Of a stretch of 64,000 nt of DNA, positions 33,705 to 42,253 are shown in pieces. Numbering within the stretch: the first letter of the stretch is position 1; each line of letters begins with the position of its first letter. This DNA is from Bacteroidota bacterium (lineage in GTDB: Bacteria; Bacteroidota; Bacteroidia; Cytophagales; Cytophagaceae): assembly GCA_023392125.1 (NCBI GenBank), contig JAEVZS010000009.1:137279-201278 (forward strand), in the 5' to 3' direction. Under the pieces are notes generated by a model. It did not search any database and was not told the origin of the DNA. It worked only from the letters and a program-made list of their open reading frames with translations. A program made the position numbers and the translations under genes.

Positions 33705-34739
33705 TCAGAAAAGAATAAGTTCCACACGCCTGTTCATATGGCGCAACTCTTCATCATTATTATCTGCAATCGGCCTGGATCCGCCAAATCCGTATATAAA
33801 AATTCTTTCAGGTTTGATTCCTCTGTATACAAGATAATTTTTGACCTGTTTTACACGAAGAATTGATAGTTTTTGCAAATTATCCGGATTGCCCAGTGCA
33901 TCCGTATGTCCTTCAAGCCGTATACGCCTGGATGAATACTGAAGGAGCCAGGCTGCCAGCGAGTCAAGAGCCTCAAAAGACCCGGGACTCAGACAATCGC
34001 TTCCCATTTCAAAACGAATAAAAGGAAGATCAAATTTTTCTTCTTTCTCTCCTGCAAGAGTTTTCGTTTCCCCTGATTCAGCTTTATGGTTTTCGATCAG
34101 AACAAAAGTGATATCATCAATCGCCAGATAGTGGCGGGTATCGCCTGATACAGCTATTTCGACCAGACCACCCAATGTACCCGACGGCCATTCTACACTG
34201 TTTTCGAACCACGCAAGATGATTTTGCGGATCATAAAATACACTGCTCACTTCTTTTTTATTAATCAAAATACGGACTGCAGAAAAACCTTCATGAGTAT
34301 CGGAATCATTTGTATAAACCGGCAGATGGCAGAAGTGTAATGTGAAACGGTAACGCGAATGAGGAGAAACCTCGACATAGGACCGCCATATTTTTTTATT
34401 TTCCGCTTGTCTGCTAAGCAGGTAAAAGCCTTTACCATTGGTATGATCCCCAGGTATCTGATAGTTACAATCAGCTATCTGTAGTTTTCGGGTAAGCGTA
34501 AAATACCCAGGAAGAGGATTATCTTCAGAATAATTAAGATCACTGAAAAAACCCTGATGCCCGTTCTCAAAATTACCATTCAGAATCCTGTTAATATGTT
34601 CAAGCTTTCGCTGACCGGAAGCATTCAGCACCATCAGATTTATCAGGAGCACAGGTAAAATCAGCATGTACATTGACTCTAAGCTATCCTGCATACTCAG
34701 CCGGAAAAACAGTATACCATTAGTATCTGAACGATTCAT
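33705..34739 (-). CDS. OmpA family protein with N-terminal beta-sandwich domain
   Basis: 344 residues. A hydrophobic export signal lies at about 24-40 (an internal Met at 24 could be the true start). A beta-sandwich of the type beginning NGNFENGHQGF, common in secreted Bacteroidota proteins, fills residues 50-215. The C-terminal OmpA domain (about 235-344) contains RLEGHTDALGN, the LSILRVKQV helix and MNRRVEL, with the peptidoglycan-contacting Asp and Arg present. It links the outer membrane or periplasm to peptidoglycan. Its ATG overlaps the stop of the upstream histidine kinase gene (ATGA), which supports 34739 as start. Confidence 0.87.
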   Translation of the reverse strand: MNRSDTNGILFFRLSMQDSLESMYMLILPVLLINLMVLNASGQRKLEHINRILNGNFENGHQGFFSDLNYSEDNPLPGYFTLTRKLQIADCNYQIPGDHTNGKGFYLLSRQAENKKIWRSYVEVSPHSRYRFTLHFCHLPVYTNDSDTHEGFSAVRILINKKEVSSVFYDPQNHLAWFENSVEWPSGTLGGLVEIAVSGDTRHYLAIDDITFVLIENHKAESGETKTLAGEKEEKFDLPFIRFEMGSDCLSPGSFEALDSLAAWLLQYSSRRIRLEGHTDALGNPDNLQKLSILRVKQVKNYLVYRGIKPERIFIYGFGGSRPIADNNDEELRHMNRRVELILF

Positions 34740-36799
34740 GACGATAGCTTAAACGATAAATCATCAGCCGAATACTGCTCATCGGAAATATTGCTGTCCG
34801 GATGTATATCCGGCAAGAAAACCGTGAAGCAGGTACCTTTGTTAACCTCACTAAGAACGTTAATCTTTCCCCCCATATTTTCAATCTGGGTTTTGCAGGT
34901 ATACAGGCCCAGGCCTTTTCCGGGCAGATTAATATGGAAACGCTGATATGGCTGAAAGATTTTTTCTTTATACTGGAGCAGGTCTATACCTATACCGTGA
35001 TCCCTGAATTCGAGACAAATAAACTCTTCGGATCTGTACGAACGAATCTCGATGGTGGGGGGTATACGTTCTCTATGATACTTAAGTCCGTTGCTGATGA
35101 GATTAAAAAAAATATTCTTGATATACACCTGAACCACATAACCTGAGGGAGCATGATGAAAATCGGTTGTAATAGTTCCGCCCGATTTTTCAAATTCATG
35201 CTTCAGTATTGACAGGACGTTAATGAAAATCGCCTCAAAATACACTTCTTCATAAAGCGAATTTGCATTCTGATGATGATCCAGCAGGGTGCTCAGATCT
35301 TTAAGAATGGAGTCAACTTTTACTGCTGATTCCTGGATATTCTGGATAATGGTGACGTTGAGCGGATCATTGTAATCTTCTTTATTGAAAATACTGCATA
35401 GTCCGAGCAGGGTAGCTACAGGACCTCTCAGATTATGAGCAGTGACATTGGCAAACTGCTCCAGCCGGAAATTCCGGTCATTTAGCTCTTTATTCGTTCT
35501 CAATAGCTCATTCGTCCTTTTTTTTACTTTCTTTTCCAACCGTTCATGCTGATTTTCGAGCAGCTTGTTTTTCTCCTCAATCAGATCATTTTTTCTGGTA
35601 AGTTCCAGTGTTCGCTGAAGAACCTTTTTTTCCAGCCTTTTCTTTTGCAATACAAGAATCTCTTCCTGCTTTCTCTTTAGCTTTTTAACCCTGTCTATCA
35701 AAGCGAGATTGAAAAAGAAAATCTCGAAAATTGAACCGATCTGGAATACGTTGTCAGTAAACACATTTACTTCTACAAAGCCATTGAGCACCCCCATATA
35801 GACAACTACAGAAAGGAAAAAAGCGAAGACACCCGCGAAAAAGTAGGAACTGGTTTTTCGGTCGTTTTTTTTGTAAAGCAGAATCCCCGCGAGGAGCGGA
35901 AAAAATGGAAACAAGGTGACAATTCCCAAAAATGGAATTTCCAGCGAAGGATGATTGGTAAGTGACCAGCCGATGACAATAACTCCATATATGACGTAAT
36001 AGGAGCGGAAAAGCCAATGTAACCCTTTGCTGTGCTGTTTGATATTCAGAAGGCTTTCAATAAAAAACAGATTGAATAACGCGCATAGGAGCGTCAGTGA
36101 CGCCCATTGGTTTAATTCGGGCAGATCCGGCCATACATATTTAAAAAGGTAACCATAATGTAAAAAGGACACGCAGACTGTACCCAGAATCGAGAGTGCA
36201 TAAAGAATAAAAAGGGGATTTCGCAGCCACGTATAAATACCAGCAGACAAAAGGCAGGTGATCAGCATAATGCCGAAATATAGAAAATGGAAAGCTGTAT
36301 TATTCTGAATAAGCTGTATAAACTCCTGAAAGGAATACAGGTGAATCGGTACTTTCATCGAGCCTTTGGTGACTACTTCGATACACACAAGTTCGGTACT
36401 GTCCGGAATCTCCAGATTGGCAAAGATATAGTCAAAACTTCGCCGGGAATATGGATAGCGATCACCTGTATACGCAAAAGGGAGAAAGCGGCCGTTTTGC
36501 AGAGGGTGGACGACTATATGATCGATAAACGCGTTTTCAAATACAATAACACTCTTATCTTCAAAACCCTTCTTTTCAAGAAGAATCCACAGGCGTCCTT
36601 TCATAAGCCCCAGGTTGACCCCTTTATCCGTCTTGTGAAACTCTTCCGGCGTCATGCTGAATTGCCGGACTATCTGCTCTCTCGAATACTTCTCATCCGG
36701 ATCGGCAAAATAAAATAATTCCGGCTGAGTTCCGGCCCATGCAGGCAGGCGCTGCATGAGAAACAGTATAAGGACAATCAAAATCCTTCGTAATTTCAT
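34736..36799 (-). CDS. 7TMR-DISM sensor histidine kinase
   Basis: 687 residues from ATG 36799; TTG 36829 and ATG 36826 upstream are in frame but add residues before a normal signal peptide (MKLRRILIVLILF). The periplasmic 7TMR-DISM extracellular domain spans 25-165, seven transmembrane helices follow (about 170-380), then a coiled coil. The kinase has a phospho-acceptor His455 in AHNLRGP, N-box NLISNGLKYH, G1 DHGIGID and G2 GKGLGLY. It has no receiver domain. It would sense a periplasmic carbohydrate or envelope signal. Four-base overlap with the downstream OmpA gene. Confidence 0.93.
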   Translation of the reverse strand: MKLRRILIVLILFLMQRLPAWAGTQPELFYFADPDEKYSREQIVRQFSMTPEEFHKTDKGVNLGLMKGRLWILLEKKGFEDKSVIVFENAFIDHIVVHPLQNGRFLPFAYTGDRYPYSRRSFDYIFANLEIPDSTELVCIEVVTKGSMKVPIHLYSFQEFIQLIQNNTAFHFLYFGIMLITCLLSAGIYTWLRNPLFILYALSILGTVCVSFLHYGYLFKYVWPDLPELNQWASLTLLCALFNLFFIESLLNIKQHSKGLHWLFRSYYVIYGVIVIGWSLTNHPSLEIPFLGIVTLFPFFPLLAGILLYKKNDRKTSSYFFAGVFAFFLSVVVYMGVLNGFVEVNVFTDNVFQIGSIFEIFFFNLALIDRVKKLKRKQEEILVLQKKRLEKKVLQRTLELTRKNDLIEEKNKLLENQHERLEKKVKKRTNELLRTNKELNDRNFRLEQFANVTAHNLRGPVATLLGLCSIFNKEDYNDPLNVTIIQNIQESAVKVDSILKDLSTLLDHHQNANSLYEEVYFEAIFINVLSILKHEFEKSGGTITTDFHHAPSGYVVQVYIKNIFFNLISNGLKYHRERIPPTIEIRSYRSEEFICLEFRDHGIGIDLLQYKEKIFQPYQRFHINLPGKGLGLYTCKTQIENMGGKINVLSEVNKGTCFTVFLPDIHPDSNISDEQYSADDLSFKLSS

Positions 36800-36866
36800 A
36801 GCGGAAATCAGATAAGCGTCTGTCATCAATATATTGGAGTCAACGCTTGCCGGAATATGAGGGGTT

Positions 36867-37520
36867 TTACTTTAAATCGTTCCATGACAACTGAGTATAG
36901 TCGTCTACAAATTTGATAATGTTGGAGTAATCAGAAAACTCTTCTTCATTATGTACTGTTTTTATTACCACACATTGCATACCTGCATTCAATGCAGTTT
37001 CAACCCCTTTAGGCGAATCCTCAAATACAATACAATTCTCCGGTGCATAATTTAATGCTTTGGCTGCCAGAAGAAAAGTTTCCGGATGAGGTTTGCTGTG
37101 TGTCACATCATCTGCTGTCACTACGGCCTTAAAATATTGTGACAGGTTGAGATTGTCCACGACAAAATGTACATTAAAGGGTATACCAGCCGTACCTATA
37201 GCCATGGGGACTGATTTCTGGTGTGCTTCATTCAACAGATTTTCAAGTCCGGCTATTAGTTTCAGATGCGGCCTGTATACTTCCTGGTAGCGTCTTTCTT
37301 TTTCAATTGAGAATTCTGCCATTTCTGCCAGTGTATAGCGACCTTTTCCAAAAATTCGCTCAATAACTTCTTCGTTTTTGCCATACAAATGGCTTTTTAC
37401 CACTTCATACGGAAGGTTGGCGCCCAGATCTTTATTGAGAAAGTCAAACCATACATCCAGATGGAAAGACATATCATCAATCAGGGTTCCATTCATGTCA
37501 AATATAAAAGCCTTATTCAT
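36867..37520 (-). CDS. HAD-superfamily hydrolase, beta-phosphoglucomutase-like, with DxN motif
   Basis: 217 residues, with the small helical cap of subfamily I and the usual HAD motifs: motif I FDMNGTLIDD, motif II GTAG, motif III Lys in HSKPHPE, and motif IV FEDSPKGVETALNAG. The second Asp of motif I (DxDGT), the general acid/base of phosphatases and phosphomutases, is Asn here. I recall DLNGT/DMNGT forms in a Bacteroidota clade, so it may be a lineage feature. Catalysis by the normal two-Asp route would be weakened. A -33/-7 promoter lies upstream within the next gene's end. Confidence 0.85.
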   Translation of the reverse strand: MNKAFIFDMNGTLIDDMSFHLDVWFDFLNKDLGANLPYEVVKSHLYGKNEEVIERIFGKGRYTLAEMAEFSIEKERRYQEVYRPHLKLIAGLENLLNEAHQKSVPMAIGTAGIPFNVHFVVDNLNLSQYFKAVVTADDVTHSKPHPETFLLAAKALNYAPENCIVFEDSPKGVETALNAGMQCVVIKTVHNEEEFSDYSNIIKFVDDYTQLSWNDLK

Positions 37521-37575
37521 ATTGTGTTTTGAGAAAGTGTGTTTGTGTACGAATTAACCGGGTTGCCAGTCATCG

Positions 37576-37609
37576 CAAATGTATTACATTTTTATAATGG
37601 TGAACTCAA
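37576..37609 (-). promoter_or_regulatory. Bacteroidota promoter for the HAD gene
   Basis: On the minus strand TTG (37607-37609), 23 bases, then TACATTTG (37576-37583). It overlaps the last codons of the PD40-OmpA gene and would give a leader of about 50 bases. Confidence 0.5.
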
Positions 37610-39665
37610 CTCTCCGGTTTTTTCGCCGGTTTTCTTCCGAATCATTGGGAAATAACGGACGGTCTCCTGCATATCCCTTGCCGGAAATTCTTTCGTCAGC
37701 AATCCCCTTCGACACCAGATATTTTTTTACTGACTGCCAGCGGTCTTCACTCAACTGCAGATTTTTTTCACTCCACTCCGGATGATCAGTATGCCCTCCC
37801 AGCTCTATTTCAATGGCAGGATTTTCTCTGAGCAGGGTTGCCAGACGATTCAGTTCCGGATAAGACTCAGGCTTCAGCTCAGCATTGCCCCGGTAGAAAA
37901 AAACATTGTACATTTGAACAGGTGTACCGATCTCAATAGGAGTGAGGAGAAGATCCCGCTCTATTTCCTGATATTCTCTCTGTTCGAGACTGCTGAGATC
38001 AAGAAAGCCGCTGACACTGTAAAACCCGTGTTTTAAAGCAAAAAAACTAAACTCGTGTCCGTATGGAAGAACAATCTTGTAATATCCGTCATTCTTGCCG
38101 GAACGAGCCGTTCCGGCCTGTTTCTCTCCGTTTATCTGACTATACTGAATATCGGTCTGAACAGGCTCCAGTGTTTTGCTATTGAGCACTTTGCCGTGTA
38201 CAAGCACCACCGGATTGGGCTTATTGGGTTCCGGCTGCCTGATGCGAAATATATCCTGCCGGCCTATGGACTGGTCACTGGAAACAAAATAGGCATAATC
38301 ACCGGAGGCCGGAACCGAATAATAGGCATCATACCCAGGTGAATTAACCGGCATCCCGATATTATAAGGCTCCGACCAGTTTTCCCAGGTATCATCCAGC
38401 CGTCTCGTTACAAAAATATCATTTTTACCATAGCCAGGATGACCGGTCGAGCTGAAATACAGCGTCCTGCCATCTGATGCCAGAAACGGCGAAAGCTCTA
38501 TGCCCGGAGTATTTACTGCTTTACCGATGTTTTTTGGCACTGACCAGGTTTGATCATTCATCAGAAAGGAAACATAAATATCTCTGGATCCATATGAATC
38601 GTCGCGTTCTACGGCCATGAGTATTACATTGCCATCATTGCTGAGAAAGTATTCGTTGAATGAGCTTTTATTATAAAAACTGCGAATCCTGACATCAACC
38701 GGCGCACTCCAGTCATCGCCGTTTTTGTGGCTTACGGATATACCCATGGCTCTTTGAGTACCGTCTTTGCCATAGGTATTCATCAATAGCAATGTATTGC
38801 CATCCGGAGTAACCGAGCATACGGCATTCGGATCATCCGTATTGACCGGGCTTCCGATATTCCGGGCTTTTTGCCACTGACCGTTTTTAAGCTCAGAATA
38901 ATATACATCCTGCAGATCTCCCGCACCACCGGTATTCTGGGGATGCATTCTGCGGGTAAAAAAAAGTCCTTTTCCGTCCGGAGTAACAACAGGGGTCAGC
39001 TCATCCGAGTCCGTATTGACAGCCGCTCCCAGATTTACAGCCTTTTCCGGATAATACAGGTCCCGGGCAAGACGTATAGGCAGCTTTTTGCCTTTGATAC
39101 TAAAGTCCCTTATACTAACCGTACTGTTTCCGGACGCACAAAAACCAAAAGACTTACCCTGCAAATGTTCAATGCTCTCCTTATAAACCGGATGTCCGTT
39201 GATCAGATAATGGATTTCTGTTCCTTTCTTATCAATCTGCAATACGTTTTTGTCAAGCTTGATTCTTATGGAAGCAGAAGGGGACTTGATTTCAGAAGCT
39301 TTGCCCTTGCGCACGCGCGATATGCTGTATTGAATATTCTGAATATAAAAGTAGTTGGCATTGGCTTCGTCAATACTGCCCCATATCAGCCCGTATTTGC
39401 TGCCGGGCTTTTTGGAATTAAATTCTACAGATAGTGAAAAATCCGAATGATGATCCAGCTGGTTAATATACTGGGTTATATAATTATTCAGAGGCCCCTG
39501 ATGCTGAATCCTGTATTCTCCATTACTGATGGACGTCTGATTGTAGGTGTCATTGGGTAATAACCAGGCATTGCGGTTATCGGAAAAGTCATCATGATAC
39601 ACAATATCCTGTGCACATACAATAAACTGCAGCAGAATAAAAACTAAAGAAAATAACTCTTTCAA
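37584..39665 (-). CDS. PD40-OmpA envelope protein with N-terminal lectin-like domain
   Basis: 693 residues. The start is a TTG (no in-frame ATG before a stop) giving the signal peptide MKELFSLVFILLQF...AQD. Residues 20-200 form a concanavalin/LamG-like jelly roll (YHDDFSDNRNAW start, FGFCASGNS). PD40 propeller blades follow (about 205-485, each with V-T-P-D-G or S-D-G and DIY/DIF). A carboxypeptidase-regulatory-like domain covers 490-580, then an OmpA domain to the end (ELGGHTDHP and RRKNRRVEF). It resembles the cassette proteins at 3345 and 53426 but has no TPR part and no PorP neighbour. Confidence 0.87.
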   Translation of the reverse strand: MKELFSLVFILLQFIVCAQDIVYHDDFSDNRNAWLLPNDTYNQTSISNGEYRIQHQGPLNNYITQYINQLDHHSDFSLSVEFNSKKPGSKYGLIWGSIDEANANYFYIQNIQYSISRVRKGKASEIKSPSASIRIKLDKNVLQIDKKGTEIHYLINGHPVYKESIEHLQGKSFGFCASGNSTVSIRDFSIKGKKLPIRLARDLYYPEKAVNLGAAVNTDSDELTPVVTPDGKGLFFTRRMHPQNTGGAGDLQDVYYSELKNGQWQKARNIGSPVNTDDPNAVCSVTPDGNTLLLMNTYGKDGTQRAMGISVSHKNGDDWSAPVDVRIRSFYNKSSFNEYFLSNDGNVILMAVERDDSYGSRDIYVSFLMNDQTWSVPKNIGKAVNTPGIELSPFLASDGRTLYFSSTGHPGYGKNDIFVTRRLDDTWENWSEPYNIGMPVNSPGYDAYYSVPASGDYAYFVSSDQSIGRQDIFRIRQPEPNKPNPVVLVHGKVLNSKTLEPVQTDIQYSQINGEKQAGTARSGKNDGYYKIVLPYGHEFSFFALKHGFYSVSGFLDLSSLEQREYQEIERDLLLTPIEIGTPVQMYNVFFYRGNAELKPESYPELNRLATLLRENPAIEIELGGHTDHPEWSEKNLQLSEDRWQSVKKYLVSKGIADERISGKGYAGDRPLFPNDSEENRRKNRRVEFTIIKM

Positions 39666-39858
39666 TATAAACTATTTACAGTATTCTTAACGATTGCTGA
39701 CTAAATTTAGATATTTCAGCCATCAAAACAGCAATGTGCTCTGATTTATTTAAGGTAAAACAACCTGATTCAAACCTGCAATTACTCTTTTTTACAGGCA
39801 GCTCTTCACCGAAAAACTGCATGAAAGCTTCTTTTCAGAAGATAATAAAACCCGAGTA

Positions 39859-40806
39859 TTATACAATTTTAACGACTATTTTGCCTACGGTTCGACCCGA
39901 CTCGATCTGCCTGTGTGCGTCTTGTACTTCATTTAACGAATAAATTCCGGAAATATGTGTTTTGAGCGACTTTCCCCTTAGTAAAGACGCCAGCTGATCC
40001 ATATCGTTTCCTGACGATGATACCCGATAATTTATTGCCCGGACAGCAAGCTCATCAGCCAGTTTCCCGATTTCATCTGTTACTCCAGCCACAAGAGACA
40101 CCAGTATACCACCCTTATTCAGCAGTCTGACTGATTTTGAAGTAGTCGTTCCGCCCAGCGGATCAATGATGATGTCCATTGCTTCCGGCAGATTTTCTAT
40201 CGGCTGTTTTTTGTAATCCACAGGATGATTTACCCCGAGGGATGCTATAAAATTCAGATTCTTTTCCGAAGAAGTGCCGTATACGCTGGCACCGGAATAG
40301 CGGGCTATCTGCACAGCAAAATGTCCGACCCCGCCTGCCGCTGCATGAATCAGCACGGTCTGACCTGATTTAACAGCCGCCTGCCGCACCAGAGCCTGCC
40401 ACGCGGTAAGAGCGGCAAGACTGGCTCCACAAGCCTCTTCTGCCGAGATATTTTCCGGTTTGATGCTGAGATGTGCTTCCGGAGCCGCCACATATTCAGC
40501 ATAAGCCTGTCCGTATCCCGGAAAATTGATCATGCCAAAAACGATATCACCTTTTTTCAGCTTCTGACATTCGGGTCCTGTTTCAATCACCTCTCCGCAT
40601 ATATCCCAGCCGGGAATTATGAAACTGTGTCCGGAAAGCTGCCCATACAATCCTTTGCCGGAACGTGTTTTTATATCTATGGGATTGATTCCGAAACAAT
40701 ATGTTCTGATGAGCACTTCGCCGGCTGCGGGCCGGGGAACTGGCAGTGAGCAAATGCGGAGATTCTCCACATTGCCTGGTCTGTCAAAAACAACGCATTT
40801 CATCAT
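39859..40806 (-). CDS. NADP-dependent zinc-type alcohol dehydrogenase-like / quinone oxidoreductase
   Basis: 315 residues, a medium-chain dehydrogenase/reductase of the zinc-free quinone-oxidoreductase group: PAAGEVLIRTYCFGINPIDIK at the start (GINPID), the nucleotide-binding stretch HAAAGGVGHFAVQIA (A-x-x-G-x-G), and GRTVGKIVV at the end. It would reduce quinones or enals with NADPH in the cytoplasm; the substrate is unknown. The start has two adjacent ATGs. It is separated from the PD40 gene by a region of about 190 bases with no gene. Confidence 0.9.
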   Translation of the reverse strand: MMKCVVFDRPGNVENLRICSLPVPRPAAGEVLIRTYCFGINPIDIKTRSGKGLYGQLSGHSFIIPGWDICGEVIETGPECQKLKKGDIVFGMINFPGYGQAYAEYVAAPEAHLSIKPENISAEEACGASLAALTAWQALVRQAAVKSGQTVLIHAAAGGVGHFAVQIARYSGASVYGTSSEKNLNFIASLGVNHPVDYKKQPIENLPEAMDIIIDPLGGTTTSKSVRLLNKGGILVSLVAGVTDEIGKLADELAVRAINYRVSSSGNDMDQLASLLRGKSLKTHISGIYSLNEVQDAHRQIESGRTVGKIVVKIV

Positions 40807-40956
40807 TTAACAAATTCTCTGATCTGTCTGATAATAAATTAAAGTCCTAAATATATTCATTCTTTCTAATAAATAAACCATGATTCGCGGATGCTGTAAA
40901 TAAGCCGCAAACATATCCGGCTGCTTATATGGTTATTTATACATAGGCTTGCAGAA

Positions 40957-40963
40957 AAGGAGG
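40957..40963 (+). promoter_or_regulatory. strong Shine-Dalgarno site
   Basis: AAGGAGG four bases before the ATG at 40968, the third such site found in front of a small gene in this window. Confidence 0.55.
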
Positions 40964-40967
40964 GGTT

Positions 40968-41255
40968 ATGGATGTGGTGCACGACGGGCGTCAGCAGAAA
41001 TTTTATGTGATGCACAAAGGAAGGGAATATAGTCTTGAATACAATGTGATAGAGCCGGGTATCTGGGAGTTTCACTGTCCTTATCTGCCGGACACCGGCA
41101 AGGATCTCGCTATACAGGATTATATCACCGAATATGCGATATTCTTTCTCAAACGTAATAAAATCATATTGCGGAATGCCGGCAATTGTCCGTATTTCAC
41201 AGATTTTGCCGCTCGTAAAAAAGATATCCTTCCTGTTCAGAATAGCGGGTTATAA
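40968..41255 (+). CDS. small GNAT-like (YjdJ-type) protein
   Basis: 95 residues. The pattern FYVMHKGREYSLEYNVIEPG at the start, YLPDTGKDLAIQDYITEYAI in the middle and GNCPYFTDF near the end resembles the small YjdJ-type N-acetyltransferase-like fold (strand-strand-helix with C-P-Y/F-V end). The acetyl-CoA loop usually reads RGKGI; here it is DTGKDLA, so binding may be weak or lost. No signal peptide. The Shine-Dalgarno site supports the start. Assignment is tentative. Confidence 0.5.
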   Translation: MDVVHDGRQQKFYVMHKGREYSLEYNVIEPGIWEFHCPYLPDTGKDLAIQDYITEYAIFFLKRNKIILRNAGNCPYFTDFAARKKDILPVQNSGL

Positions 41256-41312
41256 AATAATGCATAATAAAAACCATAAACTGTTTAATAATATGACTGT
41301 TATGTAAACAAT

Positions 41313-42086
41313 ATGGAGCCAAATTACGGACATGTAAAGGGAACCGGCTGTGGTTCCCGCTTTTTTTTCTTTCCCGGGATTTTTCTAACATCATCTTTTA
41401 TTGTATTGCTTATCAGCCATGGTAATGCTCAGAAAAATATTGTTGCTGTTCCGACATCATACATTGTAGATAAAGGCAAAAGCTATTTTCAGGAACAGAT
41501 TCTTATTTCCAATCGTCTGATCATATTGTCAACTCTCTCAACCTTTGGCCTTGGCAGAGAATTTGAGCTTGGTCTGGAGCTTGATGATTTGACATTGGGA
41601 ATGAGACCGGAACAAACAGGTTTGCTCTTTGAAGGCAGTCAGCACACCAATCCTTTCTTGCTGATAAATGTACAAAAGGGATTTGTTTTTAGTGAAATAT
41701 ACCGAATAGGTATTGGTACGAAAGCCGGCTATTTTATCACAAAACCGTTTAGAGATACCCGTTTTGCCAGTTTTACGTATTTCAACAACCGCCTTTCTGA
41801 CCGCTACTCAAAAAATATTATCAATATAGGTCTTTATTATCTTGATCCTACCTATGCGGGTCCGGGAAATAACCTTGGCTATATGCTGGCCTACCAGAGG
41901 GTACTGATTAGAGATATGCTGGGATTTGCCGGTGAATATGTTTCCGGCAATAACGATTTCAGCTACTGTAATCTGGGCCTTCAGTATTCACTTAACGATG
42001 TCATACAATTTGGTATTTCTGCCCAGTTGCCTTCAATTAATTCAGGAAATAAATATGGAATCGTGCTGCAGATTGTAAAAAACTGA
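41313..42086 (+). CDS. putative outer membrane beta-barrel protein
   Basis: 257 residues. The hydrophobic stretch (FFFFPGIFLTSSFIVLLIS) ending NAQ is an export signal with a longer than usual n-region. The rest alternates strands and short turns, with repeated Y/F and G, ending YGIVLQIVKN. No family recognised. Position between the small GNAT-like gene and the multicopper oxidase gives no clear clue. Confidence 0.62.
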   Translation: MEPNYGHVKGTGCGSRFFFFPGIFLTSSFIVLLISHGNAQKNIVAVPTSYIVDKGKSYFQEQILISNRLIILSTLSTFGLGREFELGLELDDLTLGMRPEQTGLLFEGSQHTNPFLLINVQKGFVFSEIYRIGIGTKAGYFITKPFRDTRFASFTYFNNRLSDRYSKNIINIGLYYLDPTYAGPGNNLGYMLAYQRVLIRDMLGFAGEYVSGNNDFSYCNLGLQYSLNDVIQFGISAQLPSINSGNKYGIVLQIVKN

Positions 42087-42253
42087 TCCGGAATATATGT
42101 CTCCCGCAATTCAGTTGTTTTGCCAGAGTCCCTTAATAAGGATAGTATTCAGATTTATCTTATCCGGGCTTTGATATCCGAAAAACCTGATTCCTGTAGT
42201 TAACATTTTTTTTTCGGGGGTGTTTACTTATAATCAATCTTAATCCTTTAATT

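Noticed and set aside
39822..39845. Hairpin after the oxidoreductase gene
   Set aside because: Only a five-base stem (CTTCT/AGAAG) and no clear T-run, too weak to call a terminator.
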